NCBI RefSeq assembly: GCF_000813005.1
Contig: NZ_JSYP01000024.1
Location: 124,001-188,000, forward strand
Direction: 5' to 3'
Length of the DNA stretch: 64,000 nucleotides
From: Flavobacterium sp. KMS
GTDB lineage: Bacteria > Bacteroidota > Bacteroidia > Flavobacteriales > Flavobacteriaceae
Positions 9,759 through 17,381 of the stretch are shown piece after piece (position 1 is the stretch's first letter; every line of letters starts with the position of its first letter). Both the position numbers and the translations under genes were made by a program. Below the pieces are notes generated by a model, which had not been told where the DNA came from, made no database searches, and worked only from the letters and a program-made list of their open reading frames with translations.

Positions 9759-10169
9759 ATGAAAATAAGTCATGCATTTTATATCGCAATTATTCTATTC
9801 TCATTTCTGTTTACTTCTTGTACAGAGAAGAATTCCGATGACCCAAATGAAGTATATGAATTATGGTCTTTTCGTGAACCCGAAAAGGATATAAAAATTA
9901 CTAACGGACAATATTGGCAATCTGCACATTTTACACGAGAATATGAAATGTATCTGGAACTATATGCATCTCCCGAATGGCTAGATGAATTCATCAAAAT
10001 AAATAATTTAAAAGTTCACACCTCCCAAATTTATTTACCAGATGATGCTCCTTCTTGGTTTAAACCAAAAATAGGTTTGATCGCTTTTTCATCTCCTAAC
10101 AACCTAACATCAATCTATTTTATAGATTTTAAAAAAGGATATTTACTTTTTCATGAAATGCAATTATAA
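9759..10169 (+). CDS. Putative lipoprotein of unknown function
   Basis: 136 residues with a type II signal peptide (lipid-modified C21 in LFTSC). The mature domain contains REYEMYLELYASPEWLDEFI and APSWFKPKIGLIAFSS, rich in aromatic residues, without a recognised motif. It follows the previous lipoprotein gene by 51 bases and closes the run of five small genes. Confidence 0.65.
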   Translation: MKISHAFYIAIILFSFLFTSCTEKNSDDPNEVYELWSFREPEKDIKITNGQYWQSAHFTREYEMYLELYASPEWLDEFIKINNLKVHTSQIYLPDDAPSWFKPKIGLIAFSSPNNLTSIYFIDFKKGYLLFHEMQL

Positions 10170-10257
10170 AATAGATTCTTTTTTCAATTCAACCCAGTAG
10201 TTTGTCATTAACATCTAAATTTTTCCATACTCCCCACGCTAAAGCAAAACAAAAGCA

Positions 10258-10265
10258 TATCTTTG
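10258..10265 (+). promoter_or_regulatory. Candidate -7 element TATCTTTG
   Basis: Exact match to TAnnTTTG just before the hypothetical/DoxD-like gene pair. If it is used, transcription would begin around 10270, which favours the ATG at 10302 or a near-leaderless ATG at 10272. No good -33 TTTG is seen. Confidence 0.35.
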
Positions 10266-10271
10266 AAAAAT

Positions 10272-10652
10272 ATGAAAAACAAAAGAACCTATCCTAAAAA
10301 CATGCGACTTGTCGTGATACTACTTGCTGTGGTGTTTGCGCTTACTCCATGTTCGGTAAAAAGTTCTTTATTTGCTGCTTTTGATATAGAGTACTTCCAA
10401 ACGCTTAATAAGAACCAAACTACCCAAACAGCAGTTTCTTATTGCGAAGTAGAAGAATCAAACGTTAATCAGTCAGAAAATAGCGTTGAGAAACTCCACA
10501 AACAAATTCCTGTTTTACCCGTTTCTGTTTCTCGAAATCAAATCATATTAGCAACAGCATTACATAAAAAAGATATTTATGTAAATGTAGCCGCTGTAAA
10601 CACTCCCCCTTTGTATATTTTATATAAACGATTAAAATCCGATTTGGCATAA
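10272..10652 (+). CDS. Hypothetical membrane-anchored protein upstream of the DoxD-like gene
   Basis: About 126 residues from the ATG at 10272. An upstream in-frame TTG at 10263 falls inside a TATCTTTG promoter-like box and is unlikely to be the start; an ATG at 10302 is a further alternative. One hydrophobic segment (MRLVVILLAVVFALTPCSV) is followed by a charged region without recognised domains. The gene is 55 bases before the DoxD-like gene on the same strand, so they are probably cotranscribed. Function unknown. Confidence 0.55.
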   Translation: MKNKRTYPKNMRLVVILLAVVFALTPCSVKSSLFAAFDIEYFQTLNKNQTTQTAVSYCEVEESNVNQSENSVEKLHKQIPVLPVSVSRNQIILATALHKKDIYVNVAAVNTPPLYILYKRLKSDLA

Positions 10653-10707
10653 TCCAGAACAGTCGCATTTTATATACAATCGTTTTTTTAAATTAAAATA
10701 TACACTT

Positions 10708-11727
10708 ATGAAAAATATTCATTCGAATCAGTCATACAACTTGGCTGGTCTTTTTACGCTTTCTATTAGGCTTGTTATTGGCTGGACGTACTTTTCGGCT
10801 TTCTGGCGAAGATTAATTTTAGAGAACAAATTAATTCAAGATGAAGCAGGATATATTGGCGAAAAATTCAATCATTTCCTTCCCAATGCTTTAGGAATAA
10901 AACCTATAATCGAATACTTAGTTACAAATCCCGAAGCGCTTTGGTGGTCTATGGTTAGTTTTACCATTATCGAAGCCATTGTAGGATTATTGATAATGCT
11001 AGGCTTCTTTACCCGATTAATGAGTATCGGAGTCTTTAGTTTAGCCATGGGAATTTTGTTAGGTTCAGGTTGGATTGGTACCACTTGTCTAGACGAATGG
11101 CAAATCGGAGTATTAGGAATTGCTTGTGGTTTTACGCTATTTTTAAGCGGAAGTGGTTCTTATTCCCTAGACAATTATTTTATGAACAAAAACTACGCAT
11201 TTACCAAAACAAAATGGTTTTCATGGCTTGGTTCAGGTAGTCTTCCTATTGCTAATCTTAAACCAGTAGTTCTTGTTATTTCCTTACTTATATTCTCGCT
11301 TACGTTGTATACCAACCAATATTTTCATGGTGGAGTATTTGGAAAACTACATAACAAATCGGTAAAACCAAAAGTAGAAATTAGCGATGCAACTATAAAA
11401 AATGAAGCCTTACAATTCCAGATATACCGTACAGAAGGTGTTGATGTTTACGGTTCGTTTTTAATTGGAATTCAGTTAAAGAATGAACAAGGAGAAATTA
11501 TTTTCGATTTAAAAGGCGCTGATTTGGCTAAATTCCCTAAAAAAGATATAGCCAATATATATGTTACAAAAGTAAAACCAGGCAAACACAGTTTAATAAT
11601 TCCGCTTGGCGCAAAAGCAATTCTGAATATTGATTTAAAGAATTACCAATTACTAAAAGGCACTAATTACACTTTAACTCTTACTGATATTAGCGGAACA
11701 GAATGGACGAGTAAAGTCGCAAAATAA
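10708..11727 (+). CDS. DoxD/DoxA-like (thiosulfate:quinone oxidoreductase type) membrane protein
   Basis: 339 residues. The N-terminal about 155 residues form a four-helix DoxX/DoxD-type membrane domain (LFTLSIRLVIGWTYFSAFWR, IIEAIVGLLIMLGFFTRLM, CLDEWQIGVLGIACGFTLFL). A further membrane segment lies at about 185-205 and a periplasmic-type beta domain at about 215-339 resembles the DoxA subunit. In archaea DoxD and DoxA together form thiosulfate:quinone oxidoreductase; here the two are one chain, as in many Bacteroidota. The enzymatic activity is inferred, and a general role in respiratory electron flow or redox stress is also possible. Confidence 0.75.
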   Translation: MKNIHSNQSYNLAGLFTLSIRLVIGWTYFSAFWRRLILENKLIQDEAGYIGEKFNHFLPNALGIKPIIEYLVTNPEALWWSMVSFTIIEAIVGLLIMLGFFTRLMSIGVFSLAMGILLGSGWIGTTCLDEWQIGVLGIACGFTLFLSGSGSYSLDNYFMNKNYAFTKTKWFSWLGSGSLPIANLKPVVLVISLLIFSLTLYTNQYFHGGVFGKLHNKSVKPKVEISDATIKNEALQFQIYRTEGVDVYGSFLIGIQLKNEQGEIIFDLKGADLAKFPKKDIANIYVTKVKPGKHSLIIPLGAKAILNIDLKNYQLLKGTNYTLTLTDISGTEWTSKVAK

Positions 11728-11742
11728 TCTATAAATAATTTT

Positions 11743-11828
11743 AAGTTTGGCGAGATAGAAGCATATTTTTATTTGTATTTTCGTTCAATAGAAAATGCCT
11801 TACTTCTATTTCGCCAAGCTTTTTTTAA
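11743..11828. terminator. Large hairpin terminator after the DoxD-like gene
   Basis: A 19-bp stem with two mismatches (11743-11761 with 11803-11821, AAGTTTGGCGAGATAGAAG pairing with its near complement) is followed by TTTTTTAATTT. It starts 15 bases after the stop codon of the DoxD-like gene. Confidence 0.75.
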
Positions 11829-11890
11829 TTTAGAAATATAGGCATCAATTTCAGAAACAACTATTATAAACCTTTTGAGTATAATTAATT

Positions 11891-12032
11891 TTAACACATA
11901 GAAACATAGTTTTTCTCCTCTAAAAAAAAGGCGTTTCACTCATTTAAAATGCACATAGATAAATATGTGAGAGAAATGTATTTCTTTTTTGAGCTCTTTT
12001 TCATACATAAAATCTATGTTTCTATGTGTTAA
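11891..12032. repeat. Long inverted repeat (TTAACACATAGAAACATAG family)
   Basis: Perfect 19-bp arms at 11891-11909 and 12014-12032 are separated by 104 bases in the gap 11728-12072. The same element in diverged form lies at 40116-40200. No coding potential is seen inside. Confidence 0.8.
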
Positions 12033-12072
12033 ATAAAATTACATCTAATACATTATTAAAACTTAACACCAC

Positions 12073-12465
12073 ATGGTAAAATTCGGCTACACAATATTAT
12101 ATGTTAACGATGTAAGTAAATCAATTTCGTTTTATGAAAATGCATTTGGTTTTACTAGAAAATTCATAACTCCCGAAAATGATTACGGAGAACTTAGCAC
12201 AGGAGAAACTACGATTTCATTTGCATCCAAAGAACTAGCAAATTCTAATTTAAAAGACGGTTTTATCGAAAGTGATTTAACCAATAAACCTTTTGCTACC
12301 GAATTAGGCTTTATAACCGATAATGTAAATGAAGTACTTGCTAAATCTAAAGAAGCTGGTGCAACCATTTTGCAAGAAGCAAAACAAAAACCTTGGGGAC
12401 AAACAGTTGCTTATGTAAGAGATATTGATGGATTCTTAATCGAGATTTGTACTCCGATGGGATAA
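12073..12465 (+). CDS. VOC superfamily (glyoxalase/bleomycin-resistance-like) protein
   Basis: 130 residues forming one vicinal-oxygen-chelate module: two beta-alpha-beta-beta-beta units with YTILYVNDVSKSISFYENAF at the N-terminus and GQTVAYVRDIDGFLIEICTP at the C-terminus. The terminal glutamate of LIEIC and the central GELSTGETTISFA strand are typical of the family. These proteins bind metal or small electrophiles; the substrate is unknown. The gene stands alone between two repeat-rich gaps. Confidence 0.8.
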   Translation: MVKFGYTILYVNDVSKSISFYENAFGFTRKFITPENDYGELSTGETTISFASKELANSNLKDGFIESDLTNKPFATELGFITDNVNEVLAKSKEAGATILQEAKQKPWGQTVAYVRDIDGFLIEICTPMG

Positions 12466-12577
12466 ATATTACTAACAAAGAAATCTAATTTATCAAAAAT
12501 CAACACAAAGGCATGAGTAGCAGCACAAAATAAAGGACATTATTCATTTCATAAATTCTATCCTATTTTGACCATAA

Positions 12578-12810
12578 CCCACAGTTTTAACCGTGTGATG
12601 CCAATTGCGATAATACATTGCGCTCCAACGGTTGAAACCGTAGGCAATGTTTGTAATGTGTTATCAATTACTCACAAAATAGCCACAATCTTGTCACCCT
12701 GACGAAGGAAGGGTCTCATCAAGTAGCTCTACAAAAATTATGGGGTTTCTTACGGAGATTTACTACGTCTGTTCGCTACCGCTCGGGTCTCTTTCATCGG
12801 AATGAAAAGA
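12578..12810. repeat. Two adjacent intergenic repeat elements in the 12466-12935 gap
   Basis: First, an imperfect hairpin (12578-12598 with 12623-12644) built on the words AACCGT and ACGGTT. Second, at 12691-12717, a 27-base element beginning TTGTCACCCTGACG and ending AGGAAGGGTCTC, which recurs elsewhere in the window (36561-36587 reversed, 56742-56768). It continues to 12810 with partly inverted words such as CGGAGATTTACTACGTCT. No gene is seen in the gap. Confidence 0.7.
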
Positions 12811-12935
12811 TTATCTAAAATCAAGCTATTTCAAAATATAAATTTAGAATAACAATGAATTTAATTAGTAATTATAGTACAAAATAGAATATATTCGCTT
12901 CGCCTAAAAAAGTAAATAAAAGCTAAAACAAAACA

Positions 12936-13643
12936 ATGGAAGAATTAAGACCTAACGGACAAAGAGCCAAAAATGCAATGCTATTAATATGGATTGTTAT
13001 GGCAATTGAATTGGTAGCGTTAATTTCTAAATATTTTCAATATAATTTACTGCAAACTGCTGTAAATGGAGGTGTTATAACCACAGATGAAGCAATTGCA
13101 AATGACACTACCGAACAAACTATTGCAATCCTTTATTTGATTGTTTATATTATTTCTGCAGTAACTTTTATCCAATGGTTTAGACGTGCTTATTACAATC
13201 TTCACTTAAAAACTGAATTTTTATCCCATTCTGAAGGTTGGGCTGCAGGAAGTTGGTTTGTTCCAATTATTTCTCTTTACAGACCTGTACAAATAATGAG
13301 AGAACTATATGAAGAAACAGAATCTTACTTAACAGAAAAAGGGCTGAATATTGATGATAAACTCAAAACTAATATGCTAACTCCATGGTGGACACTTTGG
13401 ATAATTAGCAACATATTAGGACGAATAATTTCTAAATACCCAACTAATAGTATAGATGACTTAATTAATAGCACTATCGCAAGTGTAGTTTTAAATATTA
13501 TTGGAATACCTCTTGCACTAATTGCTATAAAAATAATTAAAGATTATTCAAGTGTAGAACCATTACTTATTGAAACTGAGATTAATGAAAAACAACTTAA
13601 AACTACAGAACCTTTAGTCGAATCAAATCTTGAAATATCGTAG
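12936..13643 (+). CDS. DUF4328 domain membrane protein
   Basis: 235 residues with four to five membrane helices (about 17-37, 63-85, 137-155, 175-200). The diagnostic cytosolic signature of DUF4328 proteins is present: F-x-x-W-F-R-R-A-Y-Y-N-L, then GWAAGSWFVPIISLYRPVQI and MRELYEE. The family is of unknown function. The gene is convergent with the DUF1634/TauE pair, with only 23 bases between the stops. Confidence 0.8.
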   Translation: MEELRPNGQRAKNAMLLIWIVMAIELVALISKYFQYNLLQTAVNGGVITTDEAIANDTTEQTIAILYLIVYIISAVTFIQWFRRAYYNLHLKTEFLSHSEGWAAGSWFVPIISLYRPVQIMRELYEETESYLTEKGLNIDDKLKTNMLTPWWTLWIISNILGRIISKYPTNSIDDLINSTIASVVLNIIGIPLALIAIKIIKDYSSVEPLLIETEINEKQLKTTEPLVESNLEIS

Positions 13644-13666
13644 ATTATTTTATTCCACCTCAACCG

Positions 13667-14056
13667 TCAATGAGAGAAACCTAAAGAAACACTTACCAGA
13701 ATTATAAAGATTACGATTAAAGTGATTACTACATACAGATAGTCTTTCTCTAATAAAAAAGAAAATAACGATAATAATACACGCAATACAGGAGTAAGAA
13801 AAAGCAATATTACACCAAAAAATATTATCGATTCTCCATTACCCTGAATAACTCCGTTGTAGATTGCAGAGATTACCTCGAAGATGTTTCTGTCGTTTTC
13901 TTTAAATACCGAATAATCTTCGATATCATTACCGTGATGCATCAAATAAACAACTCCACCAATAAAAGCAACCGATAACGAAATCCATACTCCGTAACGC
14001 AATAAATTACCTATAATGGTCTGAAAATCTTTTTCTCCAAATTTTTCGTGTGTCAT
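13667..14056 (-). CDS. DUF1634 family membrane protein
   Basis: About 129 residues with three membrane helices (near 22-40, 75-95 and 105-125 of this model). The start at 14056 (MTHEKFGEKDF) lies 4 bases after the stop of the TauE-like gene; an ATG at 14083 that would overlap the upstream gene by 23 bases is the alternative. DUF1634 proteins are commonly encoded next to TauE/SafE permeases, which matches the context and suggests a partner role. Biochemical function unknown. Confidence 0.75.
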   Translation of the reverse strand: MTHEKFGEKDFQTIIGNLLRYGVWISLSVAFIGGVVYLMHHGNDIEDYSVFKENDRNIFEVISAIYNGVIQGNGESIIFFGVILLFLTPVLRVLLSLFSFLLEKDYLYVVITLIVIFIILVSVSLGFSH

Positions 14057-14060
14057 AATC

Positions 14061-14897
14061 TTAGATTTTTCCGTTAAGTCCATTATAAATCATATTTACT
14101 GCAAGTACAAAAATCAGACAAGCAAAAAAGATACGAAGCTTTTTAGGATTTGTTTTTACTAATACTTTGGCTCCAGCCATAGCTCCAAATAATACACCAA
14201 TAACAACTGGCATACAGATTCCTGGTTCTATATATCCTTTTTGGATATAAATTACAGAACTCGCCATTGCTGTAACTCCCATCATAAAATTACTAGTTGT
14301 GGTAGAAACCTTAAACGGAATTCGCATGATATTATCCATTGCAATTACCTTAAAGGCACCAGAACCAATTCCTAACAATCCCGACATCATACCTGCAATT
14401 CCCATCATACTAAATCCGCCAACAACATTTTTTGTTCCGTAGCTTACAACCTCTCCATCATGAGTGGGGTAAGTTCCTTGTAAACGTAACTTTTTAGCCA
14501 ATGGACTTGACTCTAAAACAATATGTTCTTCTTTTTTTCGTAGTGAATTAATAGCCGAAAAGATTAATGTAAGTCCGAACAAAACAGCGATAAAAGATGT
14601 TGGTGCAATTGTAGAAAGTAGTGCGCCACCAACAGCTCCAATAGTAGTTGCAATCTCGAGGAAAATTCCCAAACGCATATTGGTAATTCCTTCTCTTACA
14701 TAGGCTGCGGCTGAGCCTGATGAAGTTGCAATTACCGATACAAGAGCCGCTCCAATTGCGTAATGTATATCGACTCCGAGAATGACTGTTAATAATGGTA
14801 TAATGATTATTCCACCTCCTAAACCTGATAATGAACCTATGAAACCTGCTAAAAAAGCACCAAAAAGCATAATCAGGGTAAATGTAAGTACTGTCAT
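14061..14897 (-). CDS. TauE/SafE-family sulfite/anion exporter
   Basis: 278 residues, about eight membrane helices, with the two repeated family motifs: GFIGSLSGLGGGIIIIPLLT near the N-terminus and GMMSGLLGIGSGAFKVIAMD in the second half. The family exports sulfite, sulfoacetate or other organosulfur anions across the inner membrane; the actual substrate is not predictable. It is in an operon with the DUF1634 gene and divergent from the response regulator at 15253. Confidence 0.85.
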   Translation of the reverse strand: MTVLTFTLIMLFGAFLAGFIGSLSGLGGGIIIIPLLTVILGVDIHYAIGAALVSVIATSSGSAAAYVREGITNMRLGIFLEIATTIGAVGGALLSTIAPTSFIAVLFGLTLIFSAINSLRKKEEHIVLESSPLAKKLRLQGTYPTHDGEVVSYGTKNVVGGFSMMGIAGMMSGLLGIGSGAFKVIAMDNIMRIPFKVSTTTSNFMMGVTAMASSVIYIQKGYIEPGICMPVVIGVLFGAMAGAKVLVKTNPKKLRIFFACLIFVLAVNMIYNGLNGKI

Positions 14898-15072
14898 CCG
14901 AATGTATTTATATCGCCGCTAATTTACGAATTGATATTAATTATTTCAGATTTCTGTTTCATAACAAAATATTAAAAAACCTTATCCCTTCTGTTTTAAT
15001 AGTAGATTCCCGTAATTAAGTGTTATTTTTGATATTCATTTTTAAATCGATTTATGATGAACGTTGTCTAAA

Positions 15073-15205
15073 ATGGGACGCGGATGACGCGGATTCGCCA
15101 AGGCGAAAACACGGAAAAAAACGGATTTTAAAATTGATAGAAAGAAAAAGAATCCGTCTTTATCAGCGTCTTTACGTTAGTAAATCCGCGTCATCCGCGT
15201 CCCAT
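15073..15205. repeat. Long inverted repeat (GGGACGCGGAT family), copy 1
   Basis: Perfect 23-bp arms at 15073-15095 and 15183-15205 (outer word GGGACGCGGAT, inner word GACGCGGATT) enclose further complementary stretches. It fills most of the 14898-15252 gap. A 70-codon frame inside it reflects the repeat and is not considered a gene. Confidence 0.85.
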
Positions 15206-15252
15206 CTTACACAATCTTTGCAATTAGAATAAATACAAGAAACAACTATTAT

Positions 15253-15924
15253 ATGAATGTTTTACTCATTGAGGATGATAAACGCATAAGCGAATTTATT
15301 GTAAAAGGTTTGGAAGAAAACAATTTTACAGTGCACCTTGCCGAAACTGGCGAGATTGCCCGTGACTTGATACAAGACAATACTTGGGATATTATCCTGA
15401 TGGATATTATGCTTCCAGGCATCGATGGTATTCAACTAACTAAATTGATGCGTTTTAAAAAAATTCATACACCCATATTAATGCTCAGTGCACTTAGTAA
15501 TACCGATGATAAAGTAAATGCATTAGATTCTGGTGCCGATGACTACCTCGTGAAACCTTTTCATTTTCAGGAATTAATATCGAGAGTTAATGCGCTTACG
15601 CGAAGAACCAAATTTAACTATGATAAAGTCGAAACACTATATACCTGCGGGAGTTTAACCATAAACCCCGAAGAACATAAAGTTACCGAGAACAACATAC
15701 CTATAGATTTATCCCCAAGAGAATACAAACTGTTATTATTTTTATTAGAAAACAGAAATAAAGTAATGTCCAGAACCCAAATATTAAATGCTGTCTGGGG
15801 AATTAATTATGATAATAACACCAACGTAGTCGATGTTTATATTTCTTACTTAAGAAACAAAATTGAACAAAACCATAAATTTATCCATACCATAAAAGGA
15901 ACAGGATATATGATTAAAGAATAG
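15253..15924 (+). CDS. OmpR-family response regulator
   Basis: 223 residues: a receiver domain (about 1-115) with the acidic pocket E7-D8-D9, phosphoacceptor D51 in ILMDIMLPG, the switch residues LSAL and K at LVKPFHF, and a winged-helix DNA-binding domain (about 125-223) with LSPREYKLLLFLLENRNKVM and IHTIKGTGYMIKE. It is followed 2 bases later by its kinase and then by a metal-type RND pump. By context it resembles CusR/CzcR-type metal-responsive regulators. Confidence 0.92.
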   Translation: MNVLLIEDDKRISEFIVKGLEENNFTVHLAETGEIARDLIQDNTWDIILMDIMLPGIDGIQLTKLMRFKKIHTPILMLSALSNTDDKVNALDSGADDYLVKPFHFQELISRVNALTRRTKFNYDKVETLYTCGSLTINPEEHKVTENNIPIDLSPREYKLLLFLLENRNKVMSRTQILNAVWGINYDNNTNVVDVYISYLRNKIEQNHKFIHTIKGTGYMIKE

Positions 15925-15926
15925 TC

Positions 15927-17285
15927 ATGAAAATACGCAACCGATTTACATTAATATCATCATTTACGTTTAGCATTGTATTTATAATTGCTTCGATTAT
16001 AACGTACTTTTCTTTTTACAGCTATTCTGAAAAGATAATGTATAATGAACTTCAAAAAACGTGCTTGCTTACAGGGATTTTCTACTTAGAAAAAGATGAG
16101 TTACCCGAAAATCAACATTTAATCATCGGACAGCAATTCAGAGAAAATTCACTCGAAATAGTTACTCGTGTTTATAACAAAGAAAATCAAATTGTATACG
16201 GCGATAAAGGAAATGATAAGAATATAAATAAAGAGCGACTTGATTATATCCGAAAAAATAGAAAGCTAAGTTTTAAATCAAATCATCATTTTTATTTCGG
16301 AAGTTATTACCATGACAATCAAGGAGATTTTGTTGTTTTTGTAAAGAAAAATGATGTCGAATTCAAGACCATTACAAACCGATTGCTTATCATCATGATT
16401 TTGGTTTTAATTATCGGACTTGTAATAATATATCTGGTTAGCCGTAAACTATCAAATCTTGCTTACAGTCCTATAAAAAACATTGTAAATCAGGTAAACG
16501 AAATCGAAGCTTCATCACTAGACAGACAAATTATTTCTCCTGATACTAAAGACGAAATACAAGAGCTCATAGAAACCTATAATAACTTGTTCAAGCGATT
16601 ATCGGATACTTTTGTAATTCAGAAAAACTTCATCAATTATGTTTCTCATGAATTTAAAACGCCATTAACAGCTATATCTGGAAATCTGGAAGTATTTGCT
16701 CAAAAAGAAAGAACTAGTGCCGAATATAAAGAAATGTCCGAAAAAGTATTAGAGAATGTTTATCAAATAGAAGATACGCTCAACACGCTTATGATGCTTT
16801 CGGGATTAAGAGATAATACAGAGCTTAATGAAATTTTCAGAGTTGATGAACTTGTATGGGATATTAACGACCAATTGCCAGATGTTTATCAATTAAAAGA
16901 TGCTCAAATACAAATTGCAATAGAGATTGTTAATGACAAACTACTTTCGATAAGAGGAAATAGTAACGAAATTAAGATTGCCTTATATAATATTATCGAG
17001 AATGCTGTAAAATATTCAAAAGGGAATCCTATAAAAATAAGTCTTTTGCAACAAGAGAATCAGCTAAAAATCATAATCGAAGACCACGGAACAGGCATTA
17101 GCGAAGACGACCTAAAATTTATCAAACAAACCTTTTACAGAGGTAAGAATGTAAATGATATAAAAGGTAGCGGCGTAGGACTTTCTTTGGCTAATATTAT
17201 CTTTAAGCAGAATAATATTCATTTTACGATTACTTCAAAAAAAGGCGAAGGCACAACGGTAACATTACTATTCCCGCCACTCTAA
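15927..17285 (+). CDS. HAMP-containing sensor histidine kinase
   Basis: 452 residues. Membrane segments at about 8-30 and 152-172 bound a periplasmic sensor of about 120 residues. A HAMP linker at about 172-225 leads to the H-box FINYVSHEFKTPL with H241. The catalytic domain has an N-box (NIIENAVKYS), DHGTGI, and GSGVGLSLA. It is coupled to the response regulator 2 bases upstream and precedes the metal-type RND operon by 96 bases, so it probably senses periplasmic metal or envelope stress. The stop codon lies within the first of three TCTAAT repeats that may be the regulator's binding site. Confidence 0.92.
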   Translation: MKIRNRFTLISSFTFSIVFIIASIITYFSFYSYSEKIMYNELQKTCLLTGIFYLEKDELPENQHLIIGQQFRENSLEIVTRVYNKENQIVYGDKGNDKNINKERLDYIRKNRKLSFKSNHHFYFGSYYHDNQGDFVVFVKKNDVEFKTITNRLLIIMILVLIIGLVIIYLVSRKLSNLAYSPIKNIVNQVNEIEASSLDRQIISPDTKDEIQELIETYNNLFKRLSDTFVIQKNFINYVSHEFKTPLTAISGNLEVFAQKERTSAEYKEMSEKVLENVYQIEDTLNTLMMLSGLRDNTELNEIFRVDELVWDINDQLPDVYQLKDAQIQIAIEIVNDKLLSIRGNSNEIKIALYNIIENAVKYSKGNPIKISLLQQENQLKIIIEDHGTGISEDDLKFIKQTFYRGKNVNDIKGSGVGLSLANIIFKQNNIHFTITSKKGEGTTVTLLFPPL

Positions 17286-17308
17286 TCGTTTTCTAATGTT
17301 GCTCTAAT
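17281..17308 (+). promoter_or_regulatory. Candidate response-regulator binding site: three TCTAAT repeats, 11-bp period
   Basis: TCTAAT occurs at 17281-17286, 17292-17297 and 17303-17308, exactly one helical turn apart, with a weaker fourth unit (TTTAAC) at 17314. OmpR/PhoB-type regulators bind direct repeats with 11-bp period. The array lies between the kinase and the RND operon, overlapping the kinase stop codon. Confidence 0.5.
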
Positions 17309-17381
17309 CCTCTTTTAACATACATCAAATTATCATTTAATATGGCGCAAGTAGCTTTGCATCATCTTAAAATAACTTAAT

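Noticed and set aside
10708..11727. Firm call as thiosulfate:quinone oxidoreductase
   Set aside because: The DoxD/DoxA-like domains are visible, but no sulfur-oxidation genes are near; enzymatic assignment left as inference.
15020..15232. 70-codon frame on the plus strand
   Set aside because: It lies within the long palindrome at 15073-15205; the protein is an artefact of the GCGGAT-rich repeat with no family resemblance.
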